DNA of 64,000 nt from an uncultured Sphingomonadaceae bacterium (GTDB taxonomy: Bacteria; Pseudomonadota; Alphaproteobacteria; Sphingomonadales; Sphingomonadaceae): contig CANLQG010000002.1 in NCBI GenBank assembly GCA_947493195.1, forward strand, positions 310,001 through 374,000, read 5' to 3'. Positions 1 to 8,827 of the stretch are shown here, piece by piece. Numbering within the stretch: the stretch's first letter is position 1; every line of letters begins with the position of its first letter. Position numbers and translations under genes: made by a program. Below the pieces are notes generated by a model. It did not search any database. It was given only the letters and a program-made list of their open reading frames with translations, and had not been told where the DNA came from.

Positions 1-232
1 CGCCTGCGATACGGAAACTGTCCAGCTCGATGTGCAGCGCGGACAGCAGGTCCTGCCCGAACAGCGCGAACACCAGCAGGATGACAAAGGCGATGATCGA
101 GGCGCGGATCGCCATGATCCGGCGCTCCGCCGTGGTCGCGCCCTTGGTAAGACCCGCATAGATCGGCGCGCAGCCGGGCGGATCGATCACCACGAACAGG
201 GTGATGAAGGCGGAGAGGAAAAGCTGTTCCAT
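1..232 (-). CDS. MarC family integral membrane protein (3' part beyond the left edge)
   Basis: Only the N-terminal 77 or so residues are inside the window. They begin MEQLFLSAFITLFVVIDPPG, a first membrane helix with the conserved DPPG turn typical of the MarC/YchE family (PF01914), followed by a cytoplasmic KGATTAERR loop and a second helix. Members are multi-helix inner-membrane proteins of largely unknown function; the old multiple-antibiotic-resistance role is not supported in E. coli. The ATG lies three bases after the stop of the upstream lipoprotein gene, so the two are probably co-transcribed. Family assignment is good; substrate is unknown. Confidence 0.8.
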   Translation of the reverse strand, partial: MEQLFLSAFITLFVVIDPPGCAPIYAGLTKGATTAERRIMAIRASIIAFVILLVFALFGQDLLSALHIELDSFRIAG

Positions 233-235
233 GCC

Positions 236-1006
236 CTATTCCCCCACCTGGGACCCGGCGGGCGCAACCAGACGAACGGCTTCCTGCCATTCGCCATCGC
301 GCAGCCAGCTCACCACGACGGTGCGCGTGCCGTCGGCCCCGTGCAGCCATGTCCATTCCAGCGTACCGTCGGCGGAGCGTGCCGTGTCGGATGCAGTGCC
401 CGCAGGCGCGGTAACGTCGGGCGACAGCGGAACGGCCTGCGCACAATCGGCCACCCGGCCCTCGATCGAGGCCAGTCCGGGCACCACGATAGCGCCTTCC
501 GGAATGTCTTCCTCTGGCCGGGGTGCGGGCTGCGGATCGTCGGGCGCGCCGAGGTCGTAGGTGTACTTGTAGCTGTTGTCCCGCTGGAGCTCCCAAATGG
601 AAACATAGCTGCCCACGCGCCCTTCCGGTTCGACGAAGCGGCCGAAGGTCGCCGCCAGCGTGCCATCGCAACTGGACCAGACTGTGTTGGGGCCCCAGGA
701 GATTGCCTGCTCGGGGTCTTCCATGCGCGCCAGCCACGGTTGCGCAGGGATCAGGCCGTTCTGTCCGTGGATCACCGCATCGTCAGCGGCGTACTCGCGA
801 AAGGCCGTCCACTGGCCTTCCTCGCGCGCCATCTTGGCAAAGGCGAAGTCGGCGGCGGCTACCCGACCGGGATCGCCCACGCTGCCTTGCCGCTCCAGAA
901 ACCGCTCCGCCGCGCGCGACTCCCGGTTCATCCGCTGCTGCTGCGGACTGGTGCAGGCGGCCAGTGTGGCAAGGACGGCTAAAGCGATGGCGGCGCGCGA
1001 AATCAT
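236..1006 (-). CDS. Putative lipoprotein, hypothetical
   Basis: This 256-residue protein has a lipoprotein signal peptide ending in the lipobox LAAC at residues 15-18, so it should be lipidated and held at the inner or outer membrane. The mature part is hydrophilic, with a region at about 50-120 (DFAFAKMAREEGQW, then a W-rich stretch) that resembles SnoaL/DUF4440-type NTF2-like folds, a proline-rich linker near 150-165 and a C-terminal beta-rich part. No catalytic motif is recognised. It is followed three bases later by the MarC-family gene. The NTF2-like suggestion rests on residue pattern alone. Confidence 0.75.
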   Translation of the reverse strand: MISRAAIALAVLATLAACTSPQQQRMNRESRAAERFLERQGSVGDPGRVAAADFAFAKMAREEGQWTAFREYAADDAVIHGQNGLIPAQPWLARMEDPEQAISWGPNTVWSSCDGTLAATFGRFVEPEGRVGSYVSIWELQRDNSYKYTYDLGAPDDPQPAPRPEEDIPEGAIVVPGLASIEGRVADCAQAVPLSPDVTAPAGTASDTARSADGTLEWTWLHGADGTRTVVVSWLRDGEWQEAVRLVAPAGSQVGE

Positions 1007-1059
1007 GTTCGCGCCCTGCTCTTGCCCCGCCGGTTTGTCAAAGGGTCAGCTCGCCCGGC

Positions 1060-1338
1060 CTAGATCGCGATGTCGGCGAGGATGTAGATCACCGCGTTCA
1101 GCGCCAGGATCAGCACCAGCGGTGAGAAATCGATCGCCCCGGTATCGGGCAGCAGCCGGCGGATCGGCTTCAGCAGCGGATCGAGCAGCGAGTTGATCGA
1201 ATTATAGACCTGCACGAGGAAATCGTTGCGCGGGCTGATCACGTTGAAGGAGAACAGCAGCCCGATGATGAACTGGATGATCACCAGGAACACGATGGCC
1301 TGGGCAATCATCGACAAAATCTGGATCAGGGCGAGCAC
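1060..1338 (-). CDS. YggT family membrane protein
   Basis: The 92-residue protein shows the YggT pattern (PF02325): an N-terminal hydrophobic helix, a short loop with FNVISPRNDFL, an amphipathic LDPLLKPIRRLLP segment and a C-terminal hydrophobic helix. YggT proteins are small inner-membrane proteins linked to osmotic or cell-division functions, without a defined biochemical activity. The start is GTG; GGAGAA lies about eight bases upstream. The next gene on this strand is the lipoprotein 53 bases on, so the unit may continue into it and the MarC gene. argB lies upstream on the same strand. Confidence 0.88.
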   Translation of the reverse strand: MLALIQILSMIAQAIVFLVIIQFIIGLLFSFNVISPRNDFLVQVYNSINSLLDPLLKPIRRLLPDTGAIDFSPLVLILALNAVIYILADIAI

Positions 1339-1416
1339 GAAATTCTCCGCAGTATAAGCGTTTCAGGAAAGTGTATCATCGAGGTAATACGCGTCAAGCG
1401 CAGGTCAAGTGGGTGG

Positions 1417-2313
1417 TCAGGCGCTGATCAGCGTGCCCGCGCCGCGGCTGGTGAAGAATTCCAGCAGCATGGCATGGGGTACGCGCCCGTCCAGCACCAC
1501 GGCCGCCTCGCACCCGCCTTCCACCGCGTGGACGCAGGTTTCCAGCTTGGGGATCATGCCGCCCGAAATCGTTCCGTCCTCGCGCATCCGGGCGATGTCG
1601 GCAGGCTTCAGGTCGGTCATCAGCGTGCCATCCTTGTCCAGCACGCCCGCAACGTCGGTCAGCAGGAACAGCCGCGCCGCGCCCAGCGCAGAGGCGATGG
1701 CGCCCGCCATGGTATCGGCATTGATATTGTAGGTCTGGCCCTGTGCGTCGCTGGCGATGGGGGCAATGATGGGGATCATCCCTGCCTTGCTGGCGGTTTC
1801 GAGGATGGTGGTATCGACTTCCTTGGGCTCCCCCACGAAGCCGAGGTCCACCGCCTGCTCTATCTGGCTGTCAGGGTCTTTGACTGTGCGGCTGACCTTT
1901 TCGGCCACCACCATCTTGCCGTCCTTACCGGAAATGCCGATGGCCTTGCCGCCAGCCTGGGTTATCCAGCCGACCAGTTCCTTGTTGATCGCGCCCGACA
2001 GCACCATTTCGGCAATCGTCGCGGTTTCCTTGTCGGTCACGCGCAGGCCATCGACGAATTTGCTCTCCACGCCCAGCTTCTTGAGCATGGCGCCGATCTG
2101 CGGGCCGCCGCCGTGGACCACCACCGGGTTGATGCCCACAGCCTTCAGCAGGACGATATCCTCGGCAAAATCCTGCGCCGCCTCGGGATCGCCCATGGCA
2201 TGGCCGCCGTATTTCACCACGAAGCTGCGCCCGGCGTACCGCTGGAAATAGGGCAGCGCCTCGATAAGGGTCTCGGCCTTGGCCAGCATCCTGTCGTTCG
2301 TCGAATTGGTCAT
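1417..2313 (-). CDS. argB: Acetylglutamate kinase
   Basis: ArgB phosphorylates N-acetyl-L-glutamate, the second step of arginine synthesis, in the cytoplasm. The 298-residue length fits the family. The amino acid kinase fold is shown by [10 protein letters not shown] near residue 30 (phosphate-binding lysine and glycine loop), [10 protein letters not shown] near 75, the [12 protein letters not shown] motif near 190 and the LTDVAGVLD motif near 220. The ATG opening [11 protein letters not shown] is chosen because the reading frame upstream of it lacks family similarity. It stands without other arg genes and is divergent from the PPK2 gene, whose start is about 80 bases away. Confidence 0.95.
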   Translation of the reverse strand: MTNSTNDRMLAKAETLIEALPYFQRYAGRSFVVKYGGHAMGDPEAAQDFAEDIVLLKAVGINPVVVHGGGPQIGAMLKKLGVESKFVDGLRVTDKETATIAEMVLSGAINKELVGWITQAGGKAIGISGKDGKMVVAEKVSRTVKDPDSQIEQAVDLGFVGEPKEVDTTILETASKAGMIPIIAPIASDAQGQTYNINADTMAGAIASALGAARLFLLTDVAGVLDKDGTLMTDLKPADIARMREDGTISGGMIPKLETCVHAVEGGCEAAVVLDGRVPHAMLLEFFTSRGAGTLISA

Positions 2314-2395
2314 GTCGGCGAATCGCTTAGCCGCGCGCGCCCTTCCCGCCAATAGCGGCTTGCTAGCGAGGCTGCTTGGTGGAAAAGATGGCTCC

Positions 2396-3169
2396 ATGAA
2401 ACGCAAGCAATACGAAGACCTGCTGGAGCCGCTGGAACACGAACTTGTCGCCATGGCGCACTGGGCCAGGGCCACGGGAGAGCGCATCGTCGTGCTGTTC
2501 GAGGGGCGCGACACGGCAGGCAAGGGCGGCACGATCAAAGCTATCAGCGAGCGTATCAGCCCGCGCCAGTGCCGCGTGGTCGCCCTGCCCAAGCCCAACG
2601 ATGCCGAGCGCACGCAATGGTACTTCCAGCGCTACGTGCCGCATCTCCCCGCCGCTGGCGAGATCGTGCTGTTCGACCGCAGCTGGTACAACCGGGCGGG
2701 CGTGGAAAAGGTGATGGGTTTCGCGAGCGCCGAGCAAGTCGACAAGTTCCTGCGCGAGGCACCTGTGTTCGAAAAGCTGCTGGTGGACGACGGCATCCGC
2801 CTGTTCAAATACTGGCTCTCCGCCAGCCAGGAAGCGCAGGAGGAACGCTTTGCCGAACGGCTGGAGGATCCGCTGAAACGCTGGAAGCTCTCCCCCATCG
2901 ATGTTGCCAGCCGCACCAAGTTTGCCGAGTACTCCGCCGCGCGAGAGGCCATGTTCGCCGCCACGCACACAGAGCACGCGCCGTGGACGGTGGTCGATTA
3001 CAACGACCAGAAGCACGGCCGCCTCACCCTGATCCGCGACCTGCTGGACCGGCTGCCCGATACCCGCGTGCCGCAGGAAGAGCTGGACTGGCCAGAACTC
3101 GGCCACGCCCCGCTGGAGGAGGAGTTCATGTTGCTCCAGCCCATCGCGCCGTTCCCGGTAAAGGAGTAG
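2396..3169 (+). CDS. ppk2: Polyphosphate kinase 2 family protein
   Basis: PPK2 enzymes transfer phosphate between polyphosphate and nucleotides. This 257-residue cytoplasmic protein carries the family P-loop [10 protein letters not shown] (about residues 36-45), the Walker B and following motif [12 protein letters not shown] near 91-102, and the lid motif SPIDVASR near 165. The single-domain length fits class I PPK2 (ADP/GDP-type kinases), although the nucleotide preference cannot be read off. The ATG opening [12 protein letters not shown] is preferred over one 39 codons upstream, which would overlap argB. The nuclease-like gene follows nine bases later with its own ribosome site. Confidence 0.93.
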   Translation: MKRKQYEDLLEPLEHELVAMAHWARATGERIVVLFEGRDTAGKGGTIKAISERISPRQCRVVALPKPNDAERTQWYFQRYVPHLPAAGEIVLFDRSWYNRAGVEKVMGFASAEQVDKFLREAPVFEKLLVDDGIRLFKYWLSASQEAQEERFAERLEDPLKRWKLSPIDVASRTKFAEYSAAREAMFAATHTEHAPWTVVDYNDQKHGRLTLIRDLLDRLPDTRVPQEELDWPELGHAPLEEEFMLLQPIAPFPVKE

Positions 3170-3178
3170 GAGCAAGAC

Positions 3179-3772
3179 ATGCGCCGACGCGGCGGCAGGG
3201 TTATCGCTTTCCGCAAGGTGCCGCGTCGCACGCAGGGCCGCTCCAAGGACAGCACGTGGCGCGGCGCCTTCATGTTCATGCGACTTCGGCTGGCGCTGAT
3301 TGTCCTGGCGACGATGTTCGCCCTGTGGTGGCTGGGCGACCGGGGTCGCGACCGGTTCAGCGGCGCACAGGATGTCTCGGTATCGTTCCCTTTTTGCTCC
3401 GAACCGGGCTTTGCACCCAATTGCGTGGTCGACGGCGATACCATCCATATTGGCGCAAGGCGTGTCCGCCTTACCGGTTTCGATGCTCCAGAGATTGATG
3501 GCGCTTGCCTGGCGGAAAATCAGACCGCGCAGGCGGCAAAAGCGGAACTGGCGCGCTGGTTATCGCTGGGGGCATTTCAGCTGGACGGCGGCGATAACCC
3601 TCACCTCGACCAATATGGACGGGAGTTGCGCGCTGCGCGACGGTTGTCACCGTCCGGCGAGCTTCAGCTGCTGTCCGATCACATGATTGCGGCGGGCTTG
3701 GCCGAAGGCGATTTCTGGGGAGCGGGCTGGAGCGACGACTGGGGCGTAGGGAACGTCGACTGGTGCGCCTAG
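3179..3772 (+). CDS. Membrane-anchored or secreted thermonuclease-like (SNase) protein
   Basis: The 197-residue protein starts with a very basic region, then a hydrophobic helix at about 34-52 that can serve as signal or anchor, placing the rest outside the cytoplasm. The mature part has the staphylococcal-nuclease signature: VVDGDTIHIGARRVRLTGFD (residues about 82-101) with the calcium-binding aspartates and first catalytic arginine, then DAPEID, and YGRELR near 147 with the later catalytic arginine. A second start, MFMRLRLA at residue 32, would give a more usual signal peptide. AGGAG lies eight bases before the chosen ATG. Confidence 0.85.
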   Translation: MRRRGGRVIAFRKVPRRTQGRSKDSTWRGAFMFMRLRLALIVLATMFALWWLGDRGRDRFSGAQDVSVSFPFCSEPGFAPNCVVDGDTIHIGARRVRLTGFDAPEIDGACLAENQTAQAAKAELARWLSLGAFQLDGGDNPHLDQYGRELRAARRLSPSGELQLLSDHMIAAGLAEGDFWGAGWSDDWGVGNVDWCA

Positions 3773-3777
3773 CGCGC

Positions 3778-4065
3778 CTACTCGGTAGTCACACCTTCCA
3801 TCTCGGAATCGAGCACGCCCGTCTCCTCGCTTTCGGGAATGTCCAGCGTCACATCGCCTTCTTCCCCCTGGGTGTAGGGGTCGGCTTCCACCGGATAGTC
3901 CTGCAGCGTATCATCGCGGTCGATCTGGGCCTCGTCGACTGCGGCCTCCAGCTGCGCCTCGTCATCCCCGCGGGTGGGGTTCAGGACGAAGATGATGGCC
4001 ACCACCGCCAGCAGCGCGATGACCAGAAACCACAGGTTGCGGTTGTTATTGCCAGGTTCGGACAT
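3778..4065 (-). CDS. Small acidic single-pass membrane protein, hypothetical
   Basis: This 95-residue protein begins MSEPGNNNRN, has one strong transmembrane helix (LWFLVIALLAVVAIIFVL, residues 12-29) and an acidic C-terminal tail of about 60 residues that should face the periplasm. No domain is recognised. The ATG is preceded by GGAGAA at good spacing, whereas the longer frame upstream has no ribosome site. Its stop lies five bases from the stop of the convergent nuclease-like gene. Confidence 0.7.
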   Translation of the reverse strand: MSEPGNNNRNLWFLVIALLAVVAIIFVLNPTRGDDEAQLEAAVDEAQIDRDDTLQDYPVEADPYTQGEEGDVTLDIPESEETGVLDSEMEGVTTE

Positions 4066-4241
4066 GTCGTTGGTTCTCCGTATCTTCTCCGGTTTCAACC
4101 CGGAGCACCGCCGCAATGTTCCGAATTTCGTCAGGGCCCCCAAATGGAGGCGCAGACAGGGTTAACGAAATTAAAAGCGTTAGCTGTCAGACACTAGGCA
4201 ATTGTCCGGGTATTGTGTCCGGCCAGCAAAGGGAGGCGGAC

Positions 4242-4388
4242 ATGGCCGCCAGTGACATCGAAGTGAACGACGGGAATCGCCGCAAGGGAGGCGGTCGCCG
4301 CAAGCAGCAGGTCCCCATCGATTTTCCCGACCGCCGCGTGGGCGAGCGTCGCAGCGGCGAGGACCGCCGGAGCCATCCACGCGCCTAG
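4242..4388 (+). CDS. Small basic protein with repeated RR motifs, hypothetical
   Basis: A 48-residue ORF starting at an ATG seven bases after a strong GGGAGG site. The sequence is dominated by arginine pairs spaced regularly (DRRVGERRSGEDRRS), a pattern that recurs in small bacterial proteins of unknown role and at ends of some PilZ-type proteins. No function is assigned. It ends 12 bases from the convergent nhaA stop. The ribosome site and biased composition support translation. Confidence 0.6.
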   Translation: MAASDIEVNDGNRRKGGGRRKQQVPIDFPDRRVGERRSGEDRRSHPRA

Positions 4389-4399
4389 GCCGGTTGCGG

Positions 4400-5605
4400 C
4401 TACGCTTCGGCAGGCTGCGGCAGGGTAGCGCGCAGCATCAGGTATCCGGCAATCGCTGCCACCAGCGACCCTGACAGCACGCCGATCTTCACCGCGTCCA
4501 CCTGTGCCGGATCGGCAAAGGCAAGGTTGCCGATGAACAGGCTCATGGTGAAGCCGATGGCCGCCAGCAGCGACAGTGCGTGGATCTGCCGCCAGCTCAC
4601 CCCTTCGGGGAGCGTGGCGAACCCGGCCTTCACCGCGGCCCAGGCAAAGCCCACTATTCCGATCTGCTTTCCGATCACAAGGCCAGCGGCGATGCCCAGC
4701 GGCAGCGGCGAGAACAGCGTGTCCAGGCCGACTCCCGACAGCGAGACACCGGCATTGGCAAAGCCGAACACGGGGATCACCAGGAACGCGACATAGGGGT
4801 GCAGCGCGTGCTCCATCCGCTCTAGCGGGGCCTCGCCGTTGCGCCCGGCAATCGGCACGCACATGGCGGCTGCAACGCCCGCCAGCGTAGCGTGAACCCC
4901 GGACTTCAGCACGAAGACCCACAGCACCACGCCCAGCAGCACGTAGGGGATGGACGAGGCCACCTTTCCGCGCCCGAACAGCGCCAGCACCGCCAGCGTA
5001 ATGGCCGCGCCGATCAGCATGTTGATGCTGGTTTCTACGGTATAGAACAGCGCAATGATGGTGATCGCGCCAATGTCGTCGATCACGGCGACGGCCAGCA
5101 GCAGCGCCTTCAGCGCCACGGGAACGCGCGGGCCGAGCAGGGACAGGATGCCCAGCGCAAAGGCAATATCGGTCGCCGCCGGGATGGCCCAGCCGCTCAG
5201 GTTCTCTGACGAGCCCGCATTGATGCTAAGATAGATTGCAGCGGGCAGCGCCATGCCCCCGATGGCCGCCATTAATGGAAGCGAGGCATTGTTCCACGAG
5301 TTTAGCTGGCCAACTAACGCCTCCCGCTTCACCTCCAGGCCGACGAGGAAGAAGAACACCGCCATCAGCCCGTCGTTGATCCACAGCAGCAGGGGCTTGT
5401 CGATCACGCCGTCGCCTATGCCGGCCACCACCGGTACGTCGAGCAATGCAAAGTAGCTTGCGGCAAAGGGCGAATTGGCGATCACCAGAGCCACTGCCGC
5501 AGCGACGATCAGGGTGATGCCGCCCGCGCTTTCCTTCTGCAGGAAGTCGCGCATGGCAGGGGCGATCACTTGCGTGACGGGCTTGGCAATGGCTCTGGCA
5601 ATCAT
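4400..5605 (-). CDS. nhaA: Na+/H+ antiporter NhaA
   Basis: NhaA exchanges sodium for protons across the inner membrane for pH and salt homeostasis. The 401-residue length and about twelve hydrophobic helices fit. The diagnostic motifs are present: PAATDIAFALG near 145 and AVAVIDDIGAI near 170, whose paired aspartates form the ion site in the E. coli enzyme, and FLVGLEVKREAL near 87. The N-terminal extension MIARAIAKPVTQVIAPAMRDFLQKES is normal for alphaproteobacterial members. The gene is monocistronic by position, convergent with the small basic gene. Confidence 0.96.
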   Translation of the reverse strand: MIARAIAKPVTQVIAPAMRDFLQKESAGGITLIVAAAVALVIANSPFAASYFALLDVPVVAGIGDGVIDKPLLLWINDGLMAVFFFLVGLEVKREALVGQLNSWNNASLPLMAAIGGMALPAAIYLSINAGSSENLSGWAIPAATDIAFALGILSLLGPRVPVALKALLLAVAVIDDIGAITIIALFYTVETSINMLIGAAITLAVLALFGRGKVASSIPYVLLGVVLWVFVLKSGVHATLAGVAAAMCVPIAGRNGEAPLERMEHALHPYVAFLVIPVFGFANAGVSLSGVGLDTLFSPLPLGIAAGLVIGKQIGIVGFAWAAVKAGFATLPEGVSWRQIHALSLLAAIGFTMSLFIGNLAFADPAQVDAVKIGVLSGSLVAAIAGYLMLRATLPQPAEA

Positions 5606-5739
5606 CGAGTGGGTACTTCCATCAGGTATTCAAAGGGGTGCGAGAGGCGAGGCGGGGCACTCCCCGATCGGACGTTTGTGTCGGGGAAGAGGAAGGGACG
5701 TGAACGCCCCGCCCGCCCCTCGCCTTGCCCACCTTTCTC

Positions 5740-5925
5740 TCAGGCGCCGCTGGGTCGTATACGGCTCTGGGGAGAGAGGCGGGCAAGCAGGTCGCGCACG
5801 CGCAGCTTGCGGCGCTTCAAGGCCATGACCTTGAACTGGTCGGGGGCGCGGCGATTGATCTCGCGTCGCACCGCGTCGTCCAGCCTCGCATGAAGCTCTG
5901 TGAGTTTGTAAAAACGGGCCGTCAT
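5740..5925 (-). CDS. DUF465 (YdcH-like) small protein
   Basis: This 61-residue protein begins MTARFYKLTELHARLDDAV and continues with the MALKRRKLRVRDLLARL core found in DUF465/YdcH proteins: a short two-helix hairpin with conserved lysines and LKRRKL. The role of the family is unknown. The ATG follows AAGGAG at good spacing. A downstream stretch of about 130 bases before nhaA holds no gene I can support. Confidence 0.8.
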   Translation of the reverse strand: MTARFYKLTELHARLDDAVRREINRRAPDQFKVMALKRRKLRVRDLLARLSPQSRIRPSGA

Positions 5926-6235
5926 CCTTCGTCTCCTTGGATAGGGAGTTGGTAGGATCGGACGGCCGGTCTCGTCTTTGCCGGTTGTGTGGGGAGATGG
6001 GAAGAACCCCGTCAAACACGCACCGGCTGTCCGATGCGGTCCGACATCACGAGGGCAAATGAGCACTCGCCAGAGGGGCCCGGTCCGCAAGAATGAGAGT
6101 ATGTATCATGCCCCGCGGTTTCAAGGAAAATCGGACAGGCCGAGACGAAAAGAGGTGCCGATTGATCCCGTGCCCCGTTACAGCCCCCAGGTTAGGGAGG
6201 GAGCGGTTCGGTCTCTGGACGGTCGGGCCGGAAGC
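5926..6235. other. Intergenic stretch without a supported gene
   Basis: About 310 bases between the DUF465 gene and the next leftward gene. It must hold the DUF465 promoter. Frames across it have no ribosome site or family similarity, and I see no strong hairpin with a T-tract. Confidence 0.5.
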
Positions 6236-6760
6236 CTATTCCACGGCGGTAACAAGGCTGGCGACGATCATCGCCGGGTTGTCCGCATCGACCTGTTCAC
6301 TGACGTCGGCCGACAGGTCTCCCGGATAGGCCTGGACGATGCCGGTCACGCTGACATTGCCTCCGCCCTCGATCGCGGTGCCCTGTGCGTAGTCGCTATT
6401 GACGATAACCAGCGTCTCGTTTGTGCCGCGGCCGACGGTGAAGCCGATATCGCCCACCACCTCGTTCACCGGCACGTCGGACAGTTCCACCTCGCGCCCG
6501 ATCATGCTGCCAAGGCTGCGCAGCCCTGCAGAGCCGGAGATGGCCACCGGGCCGCTGGGCGTCGTGCCACCTTCTCCCGTGGTATCGCTGTAACCGGGGT
6601 TGCGGCCCGAATTGGCCGTGCCATCATAGCGGGCGGCGTCGGGATCGGGGTCGGCGGTCAGCGCCATGATGAGCCAGAACGCGGCGACGATACCGGCGGC
6701 GGCCAGCAGCCACGGAAGCCAGACCGGCAGGGACTTCTTGTTTGCGGAGAATAGGGCCAT
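6236..6760 (-). CDS. Membrane-anchored periplasmic protein, hypothetical
   Basis: The 174-residue protein opens MALFSANKKSLPVWLPW, has one membrane helix at about 15-36, a low-complexity Gly/Ser/Thr/Asp linker at 38-70 and a C-terminal beta-rich domain of about 100 residues (for example GREVELSDVPVNEVVGD and NVSVTGIVQAY) that looks like a small OB-type or BON-like periplasmic fold. No family is confidently recognised. The start is chosen at the ATG just before the basic stretch and helix, with GAGAGG upstream. A small acidic lipoprotein gene lies upstream on the same strand. Confidence 0.7.
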   Translation of the reverse strand: MALFSANKKSLPVWLPWLLAAAGIVAAFWLIMALTADPDPDAARYDGTANSGRNPGYSDTTGEGGTTPSGPVAISGSAGLRSLGSMIGREVELSDVPVNEVVGDIGFTVGRGTNETLVIVNSDYAQGTAIEGGGNVSVTGIVQAYPGDLSADVSEQVDADNPAMIVASLVTAVE

Positions 6761-6896
6761 GAAGAGGCCTCTCGGATTGGAGCCAAAGCGCCTGACGCGT
6801 GGTGCGCGAAAGATCGTGGCCCTGTGGGCCTCCAAGCGGATGGCCGCCGCGAAAGTTCCTCGGCAGGGCGAATATATTCCAGCCCCTGCCGCAGGC

Positions 6897-7145
6897 CTAT
6901 TCCTCCGCCGCGCTTTCCGCTGCCGCCGCCTCGATCTCTTCCTCGCTGGCGTTGGTCATTTCCACTTCGGGAATGTCGACAGGCACCGCCGGATCTTCCG
7001 GATCACGGGTGGTGAATTCGCCGCCGGAAAGGTCTTCCGCCCCGACTTCGTACTCGGTGTCCTCCTCCTCGGCCCCGCCGCAGGCAGATAGCGCCAGCGC
7101 CGCAGTGGCGGGAAGGATGAAGCGTGCAGTCCGAATGATACGCAT
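6897..7145 (-). CDS. Small acidic lipoprotein, hypothetical
   Basis: An 82-residue protein with a lipoprotein signal (MRIIRTARFILPATAALA, lipobox LSAC at 19-22) and a mature part very rich in Glu, Asp and Ala, ending EEEIEAAAAESAAEE. It has no recognisable domain and is probably disordered or helical outside the cytoplasm. AGGAGG precedes the ATG. Confidence 0.72.
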   Translation of the reverse strand: MRIIRTARFILPATAALALSACGGAEEEDTEYEVGAEDLSGGEFTTRDPEDPAVPVDIPEVEMTNASEEEIEAAAAESAAEE

Positions 7146-7263
7146 TGTCTAGGTCCTCCTCATGCAATGCGCGCCGTTGTGCCGCGCCGCAGGGGCGCTT
7201 GGCAAGGGCGAGAATTCCGGGAAATGGGTAGCGGACCGTGCCCGCGTCGTGCAGTGTCGCCGT

Positions 7264-7905
7264 ATGACATTATCGCACCGCCTCGCCCCGGCAGCACTCG
7301 CCACCGTCCTGCTATCCGCCTGCGCCAGCATGGACGCCCCCCCGGCCCTGCCCGCCACGCAGGAGGCGTTCTGGGACAACCTGACCAGCCATTGCGGCAA
7401 CACCTACATGGGCAAACTGGCAAGTTCCGACGAACGTGACGAGGATATGGCAGGCCAGCGGATGCAGGCGCACTGGGCGCAGTGCAGCGATAGCCGCGTG
7501 GCCATCGCCTTCCACATCGAGGACGACGACGCGCCCGGTGGCTGGGACCGCAGCCGCACCTGGGTGATAACGCGCAATGAAGACGGCCTGCGCCTGAAGC
7601 ACGACCACCGCCACGAAGACGGCAGCGAGGACGCGGTGACCCAGTACGGCGGCGATACCCTGTCCGCCGGAACCGCGCGGGTGCAGGATTTCCCGGTGGA
7701 CGCCTATTCGATCGCGATGTTCGAGCGCGAGGGACTGGACGTGTCGCTCACCAACGTCTGGCGCGTGGAAGTCAGCCCGGCCGATGCGCCGGGCGCCATG
7801 TTCGCCTACCAGCTCACCCGCCGCAACGACCCGACCCGCCTGTTCCGGGTGGAGTTCGACGCGAACGAGCCGGTGGACACGCCGCCGGACGCTTGGGGTT
7901 GGTAA
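7264..7905 (+). CDS. Putative lipoprotein, hypothetical
   Basis: The 213-residue protein starts MTLSHRLAPAALATVLLSAC, a lipoprotein signal with lipobox LSAC. The mature sequence contains SHCGNTYMGKLA near 45 and later a beta-rich body with FHIEDDDAPGGWDRSRTWV and a C-terminal YQLTRRNDPTRLFRVEFD. This looks like a conserved sphingomonad protein of unknown role. The ATG directly before the signal is used; the frame is open upstream but without signal-like sequence. Confidence 0.75.
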   Translation: MTLSHRLAPAALATVLLSACASMDAPPALPATQEAFWDNLTSHCGNTYMGKLASSDERDEDMAGQRMQAHWAQCSDSRVAIAFHIEDDDAPGGWDRSRTWVITRNEDGLRLKHDHRHEDGSEDAVTQYGGDTLSAGTARVQDFPVDAYSIAMFEREGLDVSLTNVWRVEVSPADAPGAMFAYQLTRRNDPTRLFRVEFDANEPVDTPPDAWGW

Positions 7906-7918
7906 GACTTATACGAGG

Positions 7919-8209
7919 TCAGCCAAACTGGATGTAGGCGTAGCCGCCTACGATGAGCAGAACCTGCAATATCGCGACCGCGTGCAGCCGCTCCGAGAAC
8001 GAGACCTTGCGGGTCTTGTGGCGGAACAGGTGCCTGCCCGCATAGGCTCCGGGTGTGCCGCCCAGCGCGGCCCAGCCTAGCAGGCGGCTTTCGCTGATGC
8101 GGCGCGCACCACTCTCGGCAAAGGTCTTGTCAAGACCGAACGCGGCGAACGCCACGAAATTGATGGCGATGAAATAGTAAACGAACCATTCGAGCCAGAT
8201 TGCTGTCAT
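7919..8209 (-). CDS. DUF1294 family small membrane protein
   Basis: The 96-residue protein has a first helix (WFVYYFIAINFVAFAAFGLDK), the DUF1294 signature with RRISESRLLGWAALGGTPGA at about 36-55, HKTRK near 66 and a second helix at the C-terminus. Family members are small inner-membrane proteins of unknown function. The start is ambiguous: GTG six bases upstream or this ATG. The ATG is preferred because GAGG is ten bases before it but only four before the GTG. Convergent with the lipoprotein gene to its left. Confidence 0.85.
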   Translation of the reverse strand: MTAIWLEWFVYYFIAINFVAFAAFGLDKTFAESGARRISESRLLGWAALGGTPGAYAGRHLFRHKTRKVSFSERLHAVAILQVLLIVGGYAYIQFG

Positions 8210-8330
8210 TGGCACTTCACCTCACTGCGGCGGGAACTAAGCCATTACCGCCGGACATGTTTCCAACCAATTGCTGCGAAGCGATAATTTGCTGGGGGAT
8301 TTTGCACCCCGTTGGTGGGAAGCGCAGGAG

Positions 8331-8454
8331 TTGCCCACCCCGCTGCGACTAGGCAGCAAGCTGCCAAGTCTCGCCGCCCCTCCCGCTGGCGGGAGGGGAC
8401 CAGTGGCGCAACAATCTCCCCTCCCGCTTGCGGGAGGGGGCCGGGGGTGGGCAA
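8331..8454 (+). repeat. Palindromic (REPIN-like) element A, upstream of the DUF559 gene
   Basis: A 124-base element bounded by a perfect 11-base inverted repeat, TTGCCCACCCC at the left end and GGGGTGGGCAA at the right. Inside are two 22-base near-perfect palindromes, CCCCTCCCGC-NN-GCGGGAGGGG, at 8377-8398 and 8418-8439. The left arm includes GCTGCGACTA and AAGTCTCGC, which recur in inverted orientation at 8848-8891 and in direct orientation at 48051-48089. The right end lies only nine bases before the ATG of the DUF559 gene, so its purine-rich terminus may act as that gene's ribosome site. Confidence 0.88.
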
Positions 8455-8463
8455 GTAACCAAG

Positions 8464-8823
8464 ATGCCAGAATGGATGCCCCGCCACACCGCCCGCGCCC
8501 GGTCCCTGCGCAGGAAGGCAACACCGGCGGAACGCACCTTGTGGCAGCACCTCAGCCGCAAACAACAGGGCGCGAAGTTCAGCCGCCAGATGCCTCTCGG
8601 CCCCTATTTCGCAGACTTCCTCTGCCGGGAATTGAGGCTGGTGGTGGAATGCGACGGCTTCAGCCACGACCTGCGCGCCGATCACAACGCCGCACGTGAT
8701 CGCTGGATGCGGGATGAAGGCAACACCGTCCTGCGCTTCACCAATGCCGACGTGCTGGACACTACCGAGGGCGCGGTCGAGACGATCCGCACCCAAGTCG
8801 AACACCTGAAATCAAAGCACTGA
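8464..8823 (+). CDS. DUF559 / Vsr-like endonuclease-domain protein, first copy
   Basis: The 119-residue protein is an almost bare DUF559 domain, a PD-(D/E)XK-type fold related to the very-short-patch repair nuclease. Conserved blocks are ATPAERTLWQHL (residues 19-30), KFSRQMPLGPYFADFLC near 37-53, LVVECDGFSH near 58-67 (the E-x-DG block with probable metal ligands) and RDRWMRDEGNTVLRFTNADV near 78-97. The start ATG is followed by an arginine-rich helix. It is enclosed by inverted copies of the same palindromic repeat, and a second DUF559 gene about 8 kb away has a similar arrangement with other repeats. Substrate unknown; nuclease activity is inferred from the family. Confidence 0.87.
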   Translation: MPEWMPRHTARARSLRRKATPAERTLWQHLSRKQQGAKFSRQMPLGPYFADFLCRELRLVVECDGFSHDLRADHNAARDRWMRDEGNTVLRFTNADVLDTTEGAVETIRTQVEHLKSKH

Positions 8824-8827
8824 AAAT

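Noticed and set aside
2279-2395. Longer N-terminus of the PPK2 kinase
   Set aside because: It would overlap argB by 35 bases and adds sequence unlike the family; the ATG at 2396 matches normal PPK2 length.
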